Origin: Promethearchaeota archaeon
GTDB lineage: Archaea; Asgardarchaeota; Lokiarchaeia; Sigyniarchaeales; SOKP01
Assembly: GCA_019058445.1 (NCBI GenBank)
Contig: JAHPZA010000004.1
Coordinates: forward strand, 290,084-354,083
Length of the DNA: 64,000 nucleotides
Direction of reading: 5' to 3'
The notes under the pieces are model-generated. The model was not told the origin of the DNA. It ran no database searches and was given only the letters and a program-made list of their open reading frames with translations. Shown one piece after another: positions 1-8,324 of this stretch; the first letter of the stretch is position 1; each line of letters begins with the position of its first letter. Position numbers and translations under genes: made by a program.

Positions 1-106
1 TTACTATTCCAATATAGATTACATATAACATAAGACTTATAAAACCAATTTTTATAATCCCTATTTTAATTAGGTCCTTATGTTGATATGATAAATTATA
101 TCTCAT
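1..106 (-). CDS. Partial small membrane protein, cut by left edge
   Basis: An ATG at 106-104 on the minus strand opens a frame that stays open to the window edge, 35 codons. It overlaps the stop codon of the upstream gene (96-98) by 11 bases, the same tight coupling seen between the two genes before it. The visible product has a short charged start (MRYNLSYQHKDLIK) followed by a hydrophobic stretch that looks like a first membrane segment. I cannot assign a function; its reality is inferred from the overlap pattern and from the open frame. Confidence 0.5.
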   Translation of the reverse strand, partial: MRYNLSYQHKDLIKIGIIKIGFISLMLYVIYIGIV

Positions 107-800
107 TTTTGAGTTTATCTCGATCATCTCGTTTTTCAATAATGATTTTTATACCATAATTATGACAGTATTTTTCTAAAAAATGTAAAAAATCACTCAC
201 CTCAGAAGTTAAAGAGTTATATTTTAGTGTTATATTTCTAAGATCCTTTAGTTCAATTCTAATGAGGATTTTCTCTCCCGAATATACATTATAAGAATAA
301 TTATATAAAATTTTTATAATTTGATTTGTACTAAACACCGAATTTTTAATTTTATTTTTGTATATATTCATGGTAGTATTATCAAATTCAAAATTGATAA
401 TATTCTTCTTTTCTGCAATATAAGAAATAGAAATATATATTATCCAAAGCTCTGTTCCTGTAATAATTAGAAATTCAATTAAAACATATATCCATGAATA
501 TGATAAGGAGGGATTATAGAATACAATTAAACTAATAATGAGTATCAAACCTAAAAAGATTAGTAAAATATAAGAAAAGTAATTTTTAGAGAGATCTTGA
601 TAAGCAATATAAATGAAATTACAATAAATTGGAAGATAAAACACTAATATTACAATTAAAATGTGTATGTATATTGTTTGTAAGCAATAATTTATTATGA
701 AATTAAATATACTTAAATATATGAGATGAAATAAACCCATTTCTACCAAATAATCCCTTTCGTAAGCAAACAAATAATACATTTCATGATTCTTATCCAT
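96..800 (-). CDS. Uncharacterised polytopic membrane protein
   Basis: This 234-residue protein has three to four hydrophobic segments (about residues 24-40, 43-67, 74-95 and 102-128), then a soluble C-terminal half of about 100 residues rich in Lys, Ile and Asn. The layout (membrane bundle plus cytoplasmic domain beginning FEFDNTTMNIYK) resembles the neighbour upstream, whose soluble part begins RFDKTAETIKEA, so the two may be distant paralogues. It overlaps that gene by 8 bases and overlaps a third gene at its own end, so the three are probably co-translated. No known family is recognised. Confidence 0.65.
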   Translation of the reverse strand: MDKNHEMYYLFAYERDYLVEMGLFHLIYLSIFNFIINYCLQTIYIHILIVILVFYLPIYCNFIYIAYQDLSKNYFSYILLIFLGLILIISLIVFYNPSLSYSWIYVLIEFLIITGTELWIIYISISYIAEKKNIINFEFDNTTMNIYKNKIKNSVFSTNQIIKILYNYSYNVYSGEKILIRIELKDLRNITLKYNSLTSEVSDFLHFLEKYCHNYGIKIIIEKRDDRDKLKNEI

Positions 801-1368
801 ATATCTTTTCCCTCCAATTGCCTTCCTTGTAATATAGAGGTTTTTCGGTAAATTTCGATATAATTATACCGAGTTCTCTACAAGTATTTTTTCCATCTTC
901 ATAAATCTTAACTATGTTTATATCTCTAATCGCAAATTTTAAAGAGTAATCGTTAAAACCTTCACATTGAAAATAAAAATAATTAACATGTTTAAAAGAA
1001 ATGATTTTTAATTCTTTAAAACTCGGAGAAACCTTAGCTTCTTTGATAGTTTCTGCTGTTTTATCAAATCTCCATTCTATGATTTTATCTTTATAGTAAA
1101 AATAGAGTACAATAAAAGGGGAAGCAGGAATTAAATAGCTAAGAGAGAGAAAGATAATCCCAATGATTACATCTTCGAGAAAAAATGTTATAAATAAAAA
1201 AAATACCATAATTAAAGGCAATAATATGAAATATAAATATATCTTTGCATATTCCCCTAAGTCCACCCTAATTACAAGGTTTTTTTCATTCAGCGCAATT
1301 TTACAATTTGAGATTTGAAATTTGTGATTAATCATAATTTTATTAACTATTTTATTAAAAAAATTCAT
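793..1368 (-). CDS. Uncharacterised membrane protein
   Basis: This 191-residue protein has an N-terminal region of about 40 residues, two long hydrophobic segments (about residues 43-65 and 68-92) and a soluble C-terminal domain of about 95 residues. It is the first gene of a small minus-strand set of overlapping membrane-protein genes (8-base overlap with the next). It resembles in layout the membrane-anchored PH-like proteins often seen in archaea, but I see no diagnostic motif and assign no function. Confidence 0.6.
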   Translation of the reverse strand: MNFFNKIVNKIMINHKFQISNCKIALNEKNLVIRVDLGEYAKIYLYFILLPLIMVFFLFITFFLEDVIIGIIFLSLSYLIPASPFIVLYFYYKDKIIEWRFDKTAETIKEAKVSPSFKELKIISFKHVNYFYFQCEGFNDYSLKFAIRDINIVKIYEDGKNTCRELGIIISKFTEKPLYYKEGNWREKIYG

Positions 1369-1438
1369 ATTGACAATATTTACAAAATTTTTTTAATTAG
1401 ATATTCAAGATCTTTTTTCTTTACAATTTTTTTATTGA

Positions 1439-2479
1439 TTATCTCCCACCTTTATTTTGAAATCTAATTCTTAAAAAACATTGAGGATCTTCTCCATACT
1501 CAGAACCACAAATAGCTTTTGCAATAGCTCGACAACCACCACATTTTTTCAAAAATTTGCAATTTTTACACTTTCCCTCATAATTATCTCTAGTACGGAA
1601 ATGCTTAAGACAAGAAGAATTCCATATTTCCAAAAAGGAATTATTTCTAATATTACCAATACTCATGTCTAATCTTCTACAGGGCATAATATCACCATTT
1701 TCGATAATACATATTCCTCGAATCCCAGCACTGCATCCGTAACTATTCTTATGTCCTTTATAGGTTAGCCAAAGTGGATCATGTATAGAGATATGAATAG
1801 AATTTCTGAATTTTTTTTTAAAATGTTGAATCTTTTTAAAAATTTTTAAAAGCTCATTTTTGGTTAAAACCTGTTCGAATAATTCTATTCCATTCCCAAT
1901 TGGAACTAACCTTCCTAGTGAAAAACGGGGAATGTTATGTTTGATACAAAGCCGAATAATACCTTCTAGTTCATTCATATTCTTCCGATTTAAAGTGGTC
2001 ATTACAATGGTGTTTATTCCCGCATTTTGACAACAATCCAAACCTTTTAAAGCTTTTCTGAAAGATCCTTTACCCCTGATAAAATCATGAGTTTCTTCCA
2101 ATCCATCTATACTTATTTGGACTATTCTTGTTCCCGCTTTAGATAATTCCGACGCTCTGAATTGGTCGATTAAGGTACCATTAGAAAGTACCATCGTACA
2201 TAAATTTAAACTAGATGCTTTAGAAATATATCTATATAACATCGGATTTAAGATGGGTTCCCCACCTGTAAAATATACCTTTCCTTTCATGTGAAGTATA
2301 TTGATAAAATTGCGAAATTGTTCTAATATATTAAGAATTTCAGCGGATCTGAGTAAATTCTCAGCACTGTCTCGATTAGTTTCCTCATAACAATGTCTAC
2401 ATTTTAAATTACATTTATCTGTGATGTGTAGCTGTAAATAAAATGGGTCTTCCCATGTTTTTTGTTTTTTACACAACAT
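1439..2479 (-). CDS. Radical SAM/SPASM maturase-like enzyme
   Basis: The protein is 346 residues. The radical SAM [4Fe-4S] site CNLKCRHC is at residues 23-30, followed by the GGEP motif that binds SAM. A SPASM-type C-terminus carries Cys residues for auxiliary clusters (CSAGIRGICI, IMPCRRLD, CKNCKFLKKCGGC, PQCF). This domain order is typical of enzymes that modify ribosomally made peptides or proteins (for example anSME, PqqE and sactionine maturases). The gene lies 54 bases downstream of, and co-directional with, a membrane protein ending in a Cys-Gly-rich tail, which I infer to be its substrate. The alternative is a cofactor-biosynthesis enzyme unrelated to that neighbour. Confidence 0.88.
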   Translation of the reverse strand: MLCKKQKTWEDPFYLQLHITDKCNLKCRHCYEETNRDSAENLLRSAEILNILEQFRNFINILHMKGKVYFTGGEPILNPMLYRYISKASSLNLCTMVLSNGTLIDQFRASELSKAGTRIVQISIDGLEETHDFIRGKGSFRKALKGLDCCQNAGINTIVMTTLNRKNMNELEGIIRLCIKHNIPRFSLGRLVPIGNGIELFEQVLTKNELLKIFKKIQHFKKKFRNSIHISIHDPLWLTYKGHKNSYGCSAGIRGICIIENGDIMPCRRLDMSIGNIRNNSFLEIWNSSCLKHFRTRDNYEGKCKNCKFLKKCGGCRAIAKAICGSEYGEDPQCFLRIRFQNKGGR

Positions 2480-2533
2480 TTCTTTACTCTTACTCCTATT
2501 ATTTGACTAATTTTAAATTAAAAAAAATTAAAT

Positions 2534-3409
2534 TTAACCTCCACAGCCTCCACAGCCTCCACCGCAACCTCCGCTGCTTCTTCTGCGAGAAGCTCGCTTT
2601 TCACGTATTGCTATTTTTTCTTCGATACTTAATCGGCTCCACCAGATACCGTATGCAGTAATAGGTATAAAAATAATACTTAGAATTATACATAACGGGA
2701 TAAGCATGTTAAGACTCCCTGTAGGATCAGTATCCGTGAGATTAGGTTTACATCTAATGATGATATCACTAGAAATCGAATCTTTCTGCTTAAAAGTATA
2801 GATAAATCTGTCGTGATGTTCGTCAATCTTCTCTTTTCCAGATTCAGAATTATCAATATCTTCTAATTTATAATCTCTAGGAAATATAATACGGTATATC
2901 GCTTTTTTTACATCAATTTTAAATGTTCCAATATTTCTAAGTTCGATTTGTGAATAGGAAAAATATTCTACTATCCATTTTTTCATTAAGAATTTCATTG
3001 TTATAGTCTTGGTTCCCGTAAATCCAGGATGTTCAAATGAGATCTCTTTAAATTTTTTCCCTTTTTTTCCCTCAACTACCTTGTAATCCCATTCTAGCTC
3101 AAGATTTTCATCATCACACACTTCAATTGTATCTCTATCAATTGTACCATCAGATGGTGTTAAAAACCTTTTAAATCCTTCAGTTTTAATTCCTTCTTTA
3201 ACATTATACGTAATATTGATTGTAGCATGGAGATTTAGACCATCAACTTCTAAAACTACTAAATACCTCGATACATAATAGTCTAAGTCATCTTGACTTT
3301 CTGTCTCTGTAGTAGATACCTCCTTTGTTGAGGCTGTTCCAAAACTTAAATTTGTTAAAAATAAACTTAATACAATTGGAACTATTATAAAATACAATTT
3401 TTTTTTCAT
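2534..3409 (-). CDS. Secreted, membrane-anchored protein with Cys-Gly-rich tail
   Basis: The protein is 291 residues. An N-terminal signal peptide (MKKKLYFIIVPIVLSLFLT) is followed by an extracytoplasmic beta-rich domain (about residues 45-225), one membrane helix (about 232-257), a basic cytoplasmic linker and a terminal tail with Cys282, Cys286 and Cys289 in a run of glycines. The layout resembles DUF2207-type membrane proteins with Gly-rich tails. The predicted topology puts the tail in the cytoplasm, where the radical SAM/SPASM enzyme encoded next in the operon could reach it. The paired-substrate role is inference; the tail and gene order are seen directly. Confidence 0.75.
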   Translation of the reverse strand: MKKKLYFIIVPIVLSLFLTNLSFGTASTKEVSTTETESQDDLDYYVSRYLVVLEVDGLNLHATINITYNVKEGIKTEGFKRFLTPSDGTIDRDTIEVCDDENLELEWDYKVVEGKKGKKFKEISFEHPGFTGTKTITMKFLMKKWIVEYFSYSQIELRNIGTFKIDVKKAIYRIIFPRDYKLEDIDNSESGKEKIDEHHDRFIYTFKQKDSISSDIIIRCKPNLTDTDPTGSLNMLIPLCIILSIIFIPITAYGIWWSRLSIEEKIAIREKRASRRRSSGGCGGGCGGCGG

Positions 3410-3487
3410 TACCTCACCCTTTTATTTGTAAATAATTCTATTCTGACACTCAATACTATAATATATAACATAACTATTTAAATGTTA

Positions 3488-3513
3488 TGACATGGATCCA
3501 TACTTCCATGTCA
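3488..3513. promoter_or_regulatory. Palindromic operator candidate
   Basis: Perfect 8-base inverted arms, TGACATGG and CCATGTCA, are separated by 10 bases. They lie about 40 bases upstream of the ribbon-helix-helix-like gene that starts at 3551 and within the divergent region shared with the gene ending its 5' side at 3409. Ribbon-helix-helix proteins commonly bind such dyads and autoregulate; that this site serves the downstream gene is inference. Confidence 0.45.
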
Positions 3514-3550
3514 CTAAAGCTTAAATTAAATATGAAGTATTTATAATATA

Positions 3551-4120
3551 ATGTCAGATCTAAAAAGAAGTCAAAAAAAATCAGTACATGCTACAATCTC
3601 AAATGAATCATATGACATTGTCGAACAATACGAAGATGAATATGGTTCAAAATCTGCCGTAGTCGATGAGGCTATAAAATCATTAAAAAGATTTAAAGAG
3701 CCAAAAATGGGAGATATTAGAGAAATTTGGTGTAGAGCTAGAGATGAATTAAACATGGTGCTGGTAGGAAAAACAACGTTTCTCACCTATATTAAAGGTA
3801 AAATAGATAAAGTTTTTACAAAAAATATTGCTGTTGAAGTTATTGAGTGGTTTCTTGGGAAAAGAATAGATGAGATGGATCTCGAAGAATTTTTATATGG
3901 ACTAAAGGGAATGTGGGAAGTAGCTAATTATTTTTACAAAATTGAATTAGATAAAAATGAAAAGGGGGTCTTTCAGATGAAGTTCAATCATGATTTGACA
4001 AAATCTTATAGTAACTATTGGGCAAAATACTTTGAAACTTTAATAAAAAATCACTGGAAATGTACTGTTGACCCCTTTATTCGGAATGAGTCGTTTTATT
4101 TAATAATTAAAGAAATCTAA
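3551..4120 (+). CDS. Putative ribbon-helix-helix DNA-binding protein
   Basis: This 189-residue protein opens with a segment (about residues 10-50, HATISNESYDIVEQY then KSAVVDEAIKSL) that fits a ribbon-helix-helix fold: a short strand followed by two helices. The remaining 140 residues contain a predicted helical/mixed domain with two Trp-rich patches that I do not recognise; it resembles the V4R-like or MEDS-type sensor regions only loosely. A perfect inverted repeat sits just upstream, in keeping with autoregulation. The gene stands alone between oppositely oriented genes. Confidence 0.6.
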   Translation: MSDLKRSQKKSVHATISNESYDIVEQYEDEYGSKSAVVDEAIKSLKRFKEPKMGDIREIWCRARDELNMVLVGKTTFLTYIKGKIDKVFTKNIAVEVIEWFLGKRIDEMDLEEFLYGLKGMWEVANYFYKIELDKNEKGVFQMKFNHDLTKSYSNYWAKYFETLIKNHWKCTVDPFIRNESFYLIIKEI

Positions 4121-4312
4121 ATTCTAAAAATCACATAAGAATGCGACTATTGAGATATTTTAGTTCAAATATTTAATTTCAATACTGATTTTTAATAGTG
4201 TAGAACCTTTAAATAGTATAAGAACACACTGTTCTGATAATCTAATATACTTTTTTAGTAGATATTTTAAGAAATTTGAATAATCTACTCATTCATGATA
4301 TCCATTCATTTT

Positions 4313-5206
4313 TTATTGAATCGTTTTTTCACTATTCTTTTGTATCTCATTCATAAGTCTTTCAGCTTTCTCAAATTTAGGATTGATCTTTAAACATAGT
4401 TTAATCATATCAATTGCGTCTTCATATCTTTTCATTTTTGAATATACTTTAGCTAAGTTATATGCGGCTTGTTCGTAATTAGGGTCAAGTTCTAAAGCAA
4501 CTTTTAAAGCTTTGATAGCTTCATCATATTCATGCGTGTGGTAATAGGCCAATCCTAGATGATTCCTTACATAAGGATCTTCTTCCTCTTCTTCAAGAAT
4601 GGATCTTTTACATGCATCTATTGCTTGAGGATAATCTTTTTTTTTATTATAGGCAGCCCCCAAATCACACCAAATAGCACTATTCTTTGGATCAACACTT
4701 AACGCTTCTTTAAATAGGTTTATCGCTTGATCATATTGTCCTTTTCTATAATGTTCTATACCGCGTACTTTTAATTCTTGAGGATTTTTTTTAAGAGCAT
4801 CATTTTCTTCATCTACAAAATAATAACTTAAATAATAATGAAAAGATACAATACCAATACCAATTATTGATATACTGCAGATCAATTGATTGATAAGCCA
4901 AATAATCGAAAATAATATAAAATCTGTAATTAAAAAATAGGATATTAAAAATAACACTAAACCAAAAATGAAATAAGTAAGTCCAACGCCAAGAAGAGAA
5001 AGACCAAATTGGTTGCGTGAATCTTTTGATTTTTTCATTTCATCTAGATTTTTAGGACTTCCATGAGCAAGCATACATGCTAATATCATAATAAATATTA
5101 GATTTAATCTAATGTCTATATGTGCCAATATTCCTATTAAAAAACCTGCCATTAACAAAATAATCGCAATTAGATGTAGTAATAAATAATTTCTTCTATG
5201 ATCCAA
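4313..5206 (-). CDS. Membrane-anchored TPR protein
   Basis: The protein is 297 residues. The N-terminal half has about four hydrophobic segments (residues 8-47 and 70-128). From about residue 150 to the end there are four tetratricopeptide repeats with the usual pattern (for example AIWCDLGAAYNKKKDYPQAI, then the LGLAYYHTHEYDEAIKAL unit), which form a helical scaffold for binding other proteins. It stands alone, with AT-rich spacers on both sides, and has no evident operon partner. The binding partner cannot be guessed. Confidence 0.8.
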   Translation of the reverse strand: MDHRRNYLLLHLIAIILLMAGFLIGILAHIDIRLNLIFIMILACMLAHGSPKNLDEMKKSKDSRNQFGLSLLGVGLTYFIFGLVLFLISYFLITDFILFSIIWLINQLICSISIIGIGIVSFHYYLSYYFVDEENDALKKNPQELKVRGIEHYRKGQYDQAINLFKEALSVDPKNSAIWCDLGAAYNKKKDYPQAIDACKRSILEEEEEDPYVRNHLGLAYYHTHEYDEAIKALKVALELDPNYEQAAYNLAKVYSKMKRYEDAIDMIKLCLKINPKFEKAERLMNEIQKNSEKTIQ

Positions 5207-5487
5207 TTTTTTCCCTTTATTTTACATTTCAATTGGTTTATATAACACATTTAAAAAATAATATAAATATTTTTATTTGAATATTAAAAAAATCTAACTT
5301 CTCATCTTTCCAAAAACACTTCTCTCTAATATAAACGATTTAATTGTATTTATTCCACTATAAAGATTTAAAATCTTATACAATTATTATAACAAGTATC
5401 AATAAAATAAAGAATAAAATTTTATATGTTAAAACTATAAAATATCTATAAACTAATTGTCCAAAAAAAAAACATTAGAGTGATGTA

Positions 5488-6027
5488 ATGAGCGATACGG
5501 AAAGTGCCTTCGTTTTTAAAATAACTGTTATAGGAGATGGAGCAGTGGGGAAAACTTCATTAATTAAGAAATACACACAAGGAAGTTTTCAAAAAGATTA
5601 TATCAAGACTTTAGGAGCCCAATTCTCAAAATACGATGAAGAAATAGATGGAAATAATGTAAAATTATTTTTCTGGGATATAGCAGGACAAGCTGAATTC
5701 ATGTTTATGCGCCCCACCTTTTATAAGGGTTCAAAAGCAGCTATTATCGTCTTCTCGCACGGACCAGAAGAAAATGTTAGTTTTGATCACATTACTGATT
5801 GGCACGACGATATTATAAAATACTGTGGAGAATTACCCATAGTGTTGTTTGGAAATAAGATTGATTTAGTAAAAAAAGGCGAAACGGACGATGCAAAAGT
5901 AGAGAATTTAGTAAAAAAACGTAATTTTCTTGGATATTACAAAACAAGTGCCAAAACCGGAAGTGGCGTGTATGAGGCATTTCAAGCAATTATAAAAGAA
6001 TTATATAATAAGTATAAAGACGCATAA
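5488..6027 (+). CDS. Ras/Rab-like small GTPase
   Basis: The protein is 179 residues, the usual length for the family. It shows G1 GDGAVGKTS, a threonine-bearing switch I (IKTLGAQF), G3 WDIAGQ, G4 GNKID and G5 TSAK. Switch II is followed by AEFMFMRP, which differs from the usual QE-containing segment: Glu follows Ala after the catalytic Gln. There is no C-terminal Cys, so no prenylation signal. A thioredoxin-like gene follows after 11 bases and a V4R gene after that, suggesting one transcript. Asgard archaea carry many such GTPases; the specific process served here is unknown. Confidence 0.93.
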   Translation: MSDTESAFVFKITVIGDGAVGKTSLIKKYTQGSFQKDYIKTLGAQFSKYDEEIDGNNVKLFFWDIAGQAEFMFMRPTFYKGSKAAIIVFSHGPEENVSFDHITDWHDDIIKYCGELPIVLFGNKIDLVKKGETDDAKVENLVKKRNFLGYYKTSAKTGSGVYEAFQAIIKELYNKYKDA

Positions 6028-6038
6028 AACGAAATGAC

Positions 6039-6326
6039 ATGTATGATAATCAAGAATATCCGAAAATTCTGTTTTTTTCATCCAATCACTGTGCACCGTG
6101 TAAGCCTGTAGAGGAAATGTTAAAAAGAATAAATATATCTATGTTTGGAAAAAGATTAAATATTGAGAAAATTGATATTGAACAGAGTCATAAAATCACT
6201 AAAGATCACAATATCACGTCCGTACCCACAATTATTATTGCTGATAAAAGATTGGCCGTAGATATTCAAGAAGAAGAAATTATTGATGCGATCTTATATG
6301 GATTTATATCTTCAGTTAAAATTTAA
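6039..6326 (+). CDS. Thioredoxin/glutaredoxin-like protein
   Basis: This compact 95-residue protein has a CAPC active site at residues 18-21 and a cis-proline motif (SVPT) in the second half, as in thioredoxin-fold oxidoreductases. The order strand-CxxC helix-strand-SVP fits the minimal archaeal glutaredoxin/thioredoxin-like family. It lies 11 bases after a small GTPase and 47 bases before a V4R protein. A redox link to these neighbours is possible but not shown by the sequence. Confidence 0.8.
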   Translation: MYDNQEYPKILFFSSNHCAPCKPVEEMLKRINISMFGKRLNIEKIDIEQSHKITKDHNITSVPTIIIADKRLAVDIQEEEIIDAILYGFISSVKI

Positions 6327-6373
6327 TAAATGAAAATAATTTAAATGTAAATAGGAAAAAGAAGTGAATAGTT

Positions 6374-6853
6374 ATGGATAGAAATTTACTGTCAAAAATT
6401 TTAACCTTGATGAAACAATATTTAAAAGAGGGAAAATCAATTGGAGATTTAAAATTGGGAAGTCTTTTAGCTTTGGGTCATCAACTTGAAGCCATCTTTT
6501 ATTATCTTGGGCATGAATTAGGGACCACTTTAGAAGCGAAAAAATGTGAAGATGTGGTAAAAATCCCTGAAGAATTAAAAAACCTTGTCTTAGAATACAA
6601 TATTGGAGAGATTTTAATTAAGGAGGCTACTGATGAAATTATTACTTTAAATTTGAAGAACCACAGTTCTACTCGAGATCTAATTGGGAAAGGTATAAAG
6701 AGTGGTGGCAATTTTTGCTCTTTTGAAGCGGGAATGCTTGCTGGAATTGTTGAGCGAATGACCAATATCCACTGTTTCGCTCAAGAATTAAATTGTAGCA
6801 TGCAAACTGGGGAAGATAGCTGCGAATTTATGATAGTATTTCAAAAGGACTAA
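6374..6853 (+). CDS. V4R (TRAPP/Bet3-like) domain protein
   Basis: The protein is 159 residues. The C-terminal portion has the V4R hallmarks: a Gly-rich turn after a long helix (NFCSFEAGMLAGIVE), then conserved Cys residues and a closing strand (CSMQTGEDSCEFMIVF). V4R domains share a fold with the Bet3 subunit of eukaryotic TRAPP, a Rab guanine-nucleotide exchange complex, and in prokaryotes bind small hydrophobic ligands. The gene lies close downstream of a small GTPase and a thioredoxin-like gene, so a GTPase-regulator link is attractive, but this is inference from proximity. Confidence 0.7.
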   Translation: MDRNLLSKILTLMKQYLKEGKSIGDLKLGSLLALGHQLEAIFYYLGHELGTTLEAKKCEDVVKIPEELKNLVLEYNIGEILIKEATDEIITLNLKNHSSTRDLIGKGIKSGGNFCSFEAGMLAGIVERMTNIHCFAQELNCSMQTGEDSCEFMIVFQKD

Positions 6854-6954
6854 CTTCTTTAGCCTCTAAAATGAATTAATTTTTACTTACAAATTTAAAC
6901 TTAAAATTTATCTATTTTACCTAAAATCAATTTAATGAATGAAGGGGTTTTTTC

Positions 6955-7353
6955 ATTTCGTCATCATACGAGCCACAAGAATTCAAAAAATATATTAGCA
7001 GATGTCCTATTTGTAAAAGAGAATATTATAAGCAGGATATGGTAAAATGTGATCAATGTGGTTTAATTATTTGTTTAAGATGTACCATTATTTCGGGTAA
7101 GTACGGAAACTATTGTAAAAATTGCTTTACAAAATTATCCCATGAGAAAAAGAATCAAATTAGTAAAGCAGCAAAAAAGATGCAATTTTGGGCGAATTAT
7201 GGCTATTATTTGTTTATAATATTACTGGGATGCACCATTTTTTCGTTTAGTCTGTTTTTTCTAAGCTATGTATTTTTTATTACTGGCCTCATTTTTGGGA
7301 TATCCACAGCAATTTATGGCTATGTTCTCCTTCGATTTTTATCTCGATCATAA
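6955..7353 (+). CDS. Zinc-finger (B-box/RING-like) small membrane protein, start uncertain
   Basis: The first ATG is at 7039, but the open frame runs upstream to a TGA at 6940-6942 and encodes CPICKREYY before that ATG, which completes a zinc site with CDQCGLIICLRC and CKNC. The true protein therefore starts upstream. No ATG, GTG or TTG exists in that stretch; ATT at 6955 is the best in-frame candidate. Two ATGs in the other two frames (near 6935-6941) followed by G4 and T6 runs suggest a frameshift or base-calling error. Two membrane segments (about YYLFIILLGCTIFSFSLFFL and the next) close the protein. Confidence 0.6.
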   Translation: MSSSYEPQEFKKYISRCPICKREYYKQDMVKCDQCGLIICLRCTIISGKYGNYCKNCFTKLSHEKKNQISKAAKKMQFWANYGYYLFIILLGCTIFSFSLFFLSYVFFITGLIFGISTAIYGYVLLRFLSRS

Positions 7354-7521
7354 TAATTAACCATGAAAAGACCAGGAGGCCTAAGAATATAATATATTAT
7401 TGGTTAAATTCAGAAAAAAAAATTATCTAAAAATAGGTAATTGCCAGTTAAGAAGAAAATTATTAAAAAGAATGAATTTTATTATTATGAAAAAGAAAAT
7501 AATACTTTTGATTGATTTACA

Positions 7522-8052
7522 ATGACTGATCAGATTGATTATATTGTAAAAATCTGTTTACTTGGAGAGGCTGCTGTGGGAAAGACTTCATTAGTGTACA
7601 GGTTTATCGAGAATAAATTCAGAGATAACTATAAAAGCACTCTTGGAGTAAATTTACTTAAAAAAGACATGGTCATAGATGGGTACGGAGGAGTTAGTGC
7701 CCAGATTTGGGATTTAGGTGGTCAAGAGTCCTTTAAAAGTTTAAGGAAACTTTATCTAGAGGGTGCGAACGGTGCGTTTGTAATTTTTGATACCACTAAA
7801 AGAAATACCTATGATAAGCTTGATGATTGGATCCTAAGTTTCAAGGAATCACGCGGAGAGAGACCTTTATTACTCATTGGTAATAAAATTGACTTGAGTG
7901 ATAAAATAAAAGTAGAAGAATCAGAAGCAAAAGAGTATGCAGAAAAAAATGCAATGCAATTTATTTATACTTCTGCGAAAACTGGCGAAAATGTAGAAAA
8001 AGCTTTTAAGGAACTAGTTAAAACGATTTTAGATGAGGTTTCTAAAGAATAA
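7522..8052 (+). CDS. Ras/Rab-like small GTPase
   Basis: The protein is 176 residues with G1 GEAAVGKTS, switch I YKSTLGVN, G3 WDLGGQES, G4 GNKIDL and G5 TSAK. The G3 motif has Gly where Ras/Rab members have Ala (DLGGQ), a feature more common in Arf/Gtr-like GTPases, although the rest looks Rab-like. It has no C-terminal Cys. It stands alone, 168 bases after the zinc-finger gene. Cellular role unknown; Asgard membrane or cytoskeletal regulation is the usual suggestion for this family. Confidence 0.93.
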   Translation: MTDQIDYIVKICLLGEAAVGKTSLVYRFIENKFRDNYKSTLGVNLLKKDMVIDGYGGVSAQIWDLGGQESFKSLRKLYLEGANGAFVIFDTTKRNTYDKLDDWILSFKESRGERPLLLIGNKIDLSDKIKVEESEAKEYAEKNAMQFIYTSAKTGENVEKAFKELVKTILDEVSKE

Positions 8053-8191
8053 AATAAGTTAAAACCATATTTTTCTATATTATTCACTTTCTTTTGAGAA
8101 TTTTTAAACTAAAAATGTGCATTCCCTAAAATCTTTGGATCACTCTAAAAATTTGGGGTTTTAAGGTACATTTATTTTTAAATATTACATA

Positions 8192-8215
8192 CGAAAATAA
8201 TATATTTATAAAACC
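8192..8215 (+). promoter_or_regulatory. Candidate BRE/TATA promoter of the TBP gene
   Basis: A purine-rich run (CGAAAATAA) followed at once by TATATTTATAAA has the look of an archaeal BRE plus TATA element. It lies about 115 bases before the TBP start codon, so a leader of about 90 bases would follow. The whole region is AT-rich, so the call is weak. Confidence 0.3.
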
Positions 8216-8324
8216 TTTATAAATGAAGAGGTATTTAAATAAAGTACAAAAAAATTGATCATTTAAAATTACCCTTATTTTAAATTTTAATTTAAAATCA
8301 TAATAATCACCTTTAGATGTTAAA

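Noticed and set aside
2443..2661. Plus-strand frame opposite the Cys-Gly-tail gene
   Set aside because: It is antisense to well-supported genes and its protein (Phe, Tyr, Leu-rich) looks like the reverse reading of Gly/Cys codons.
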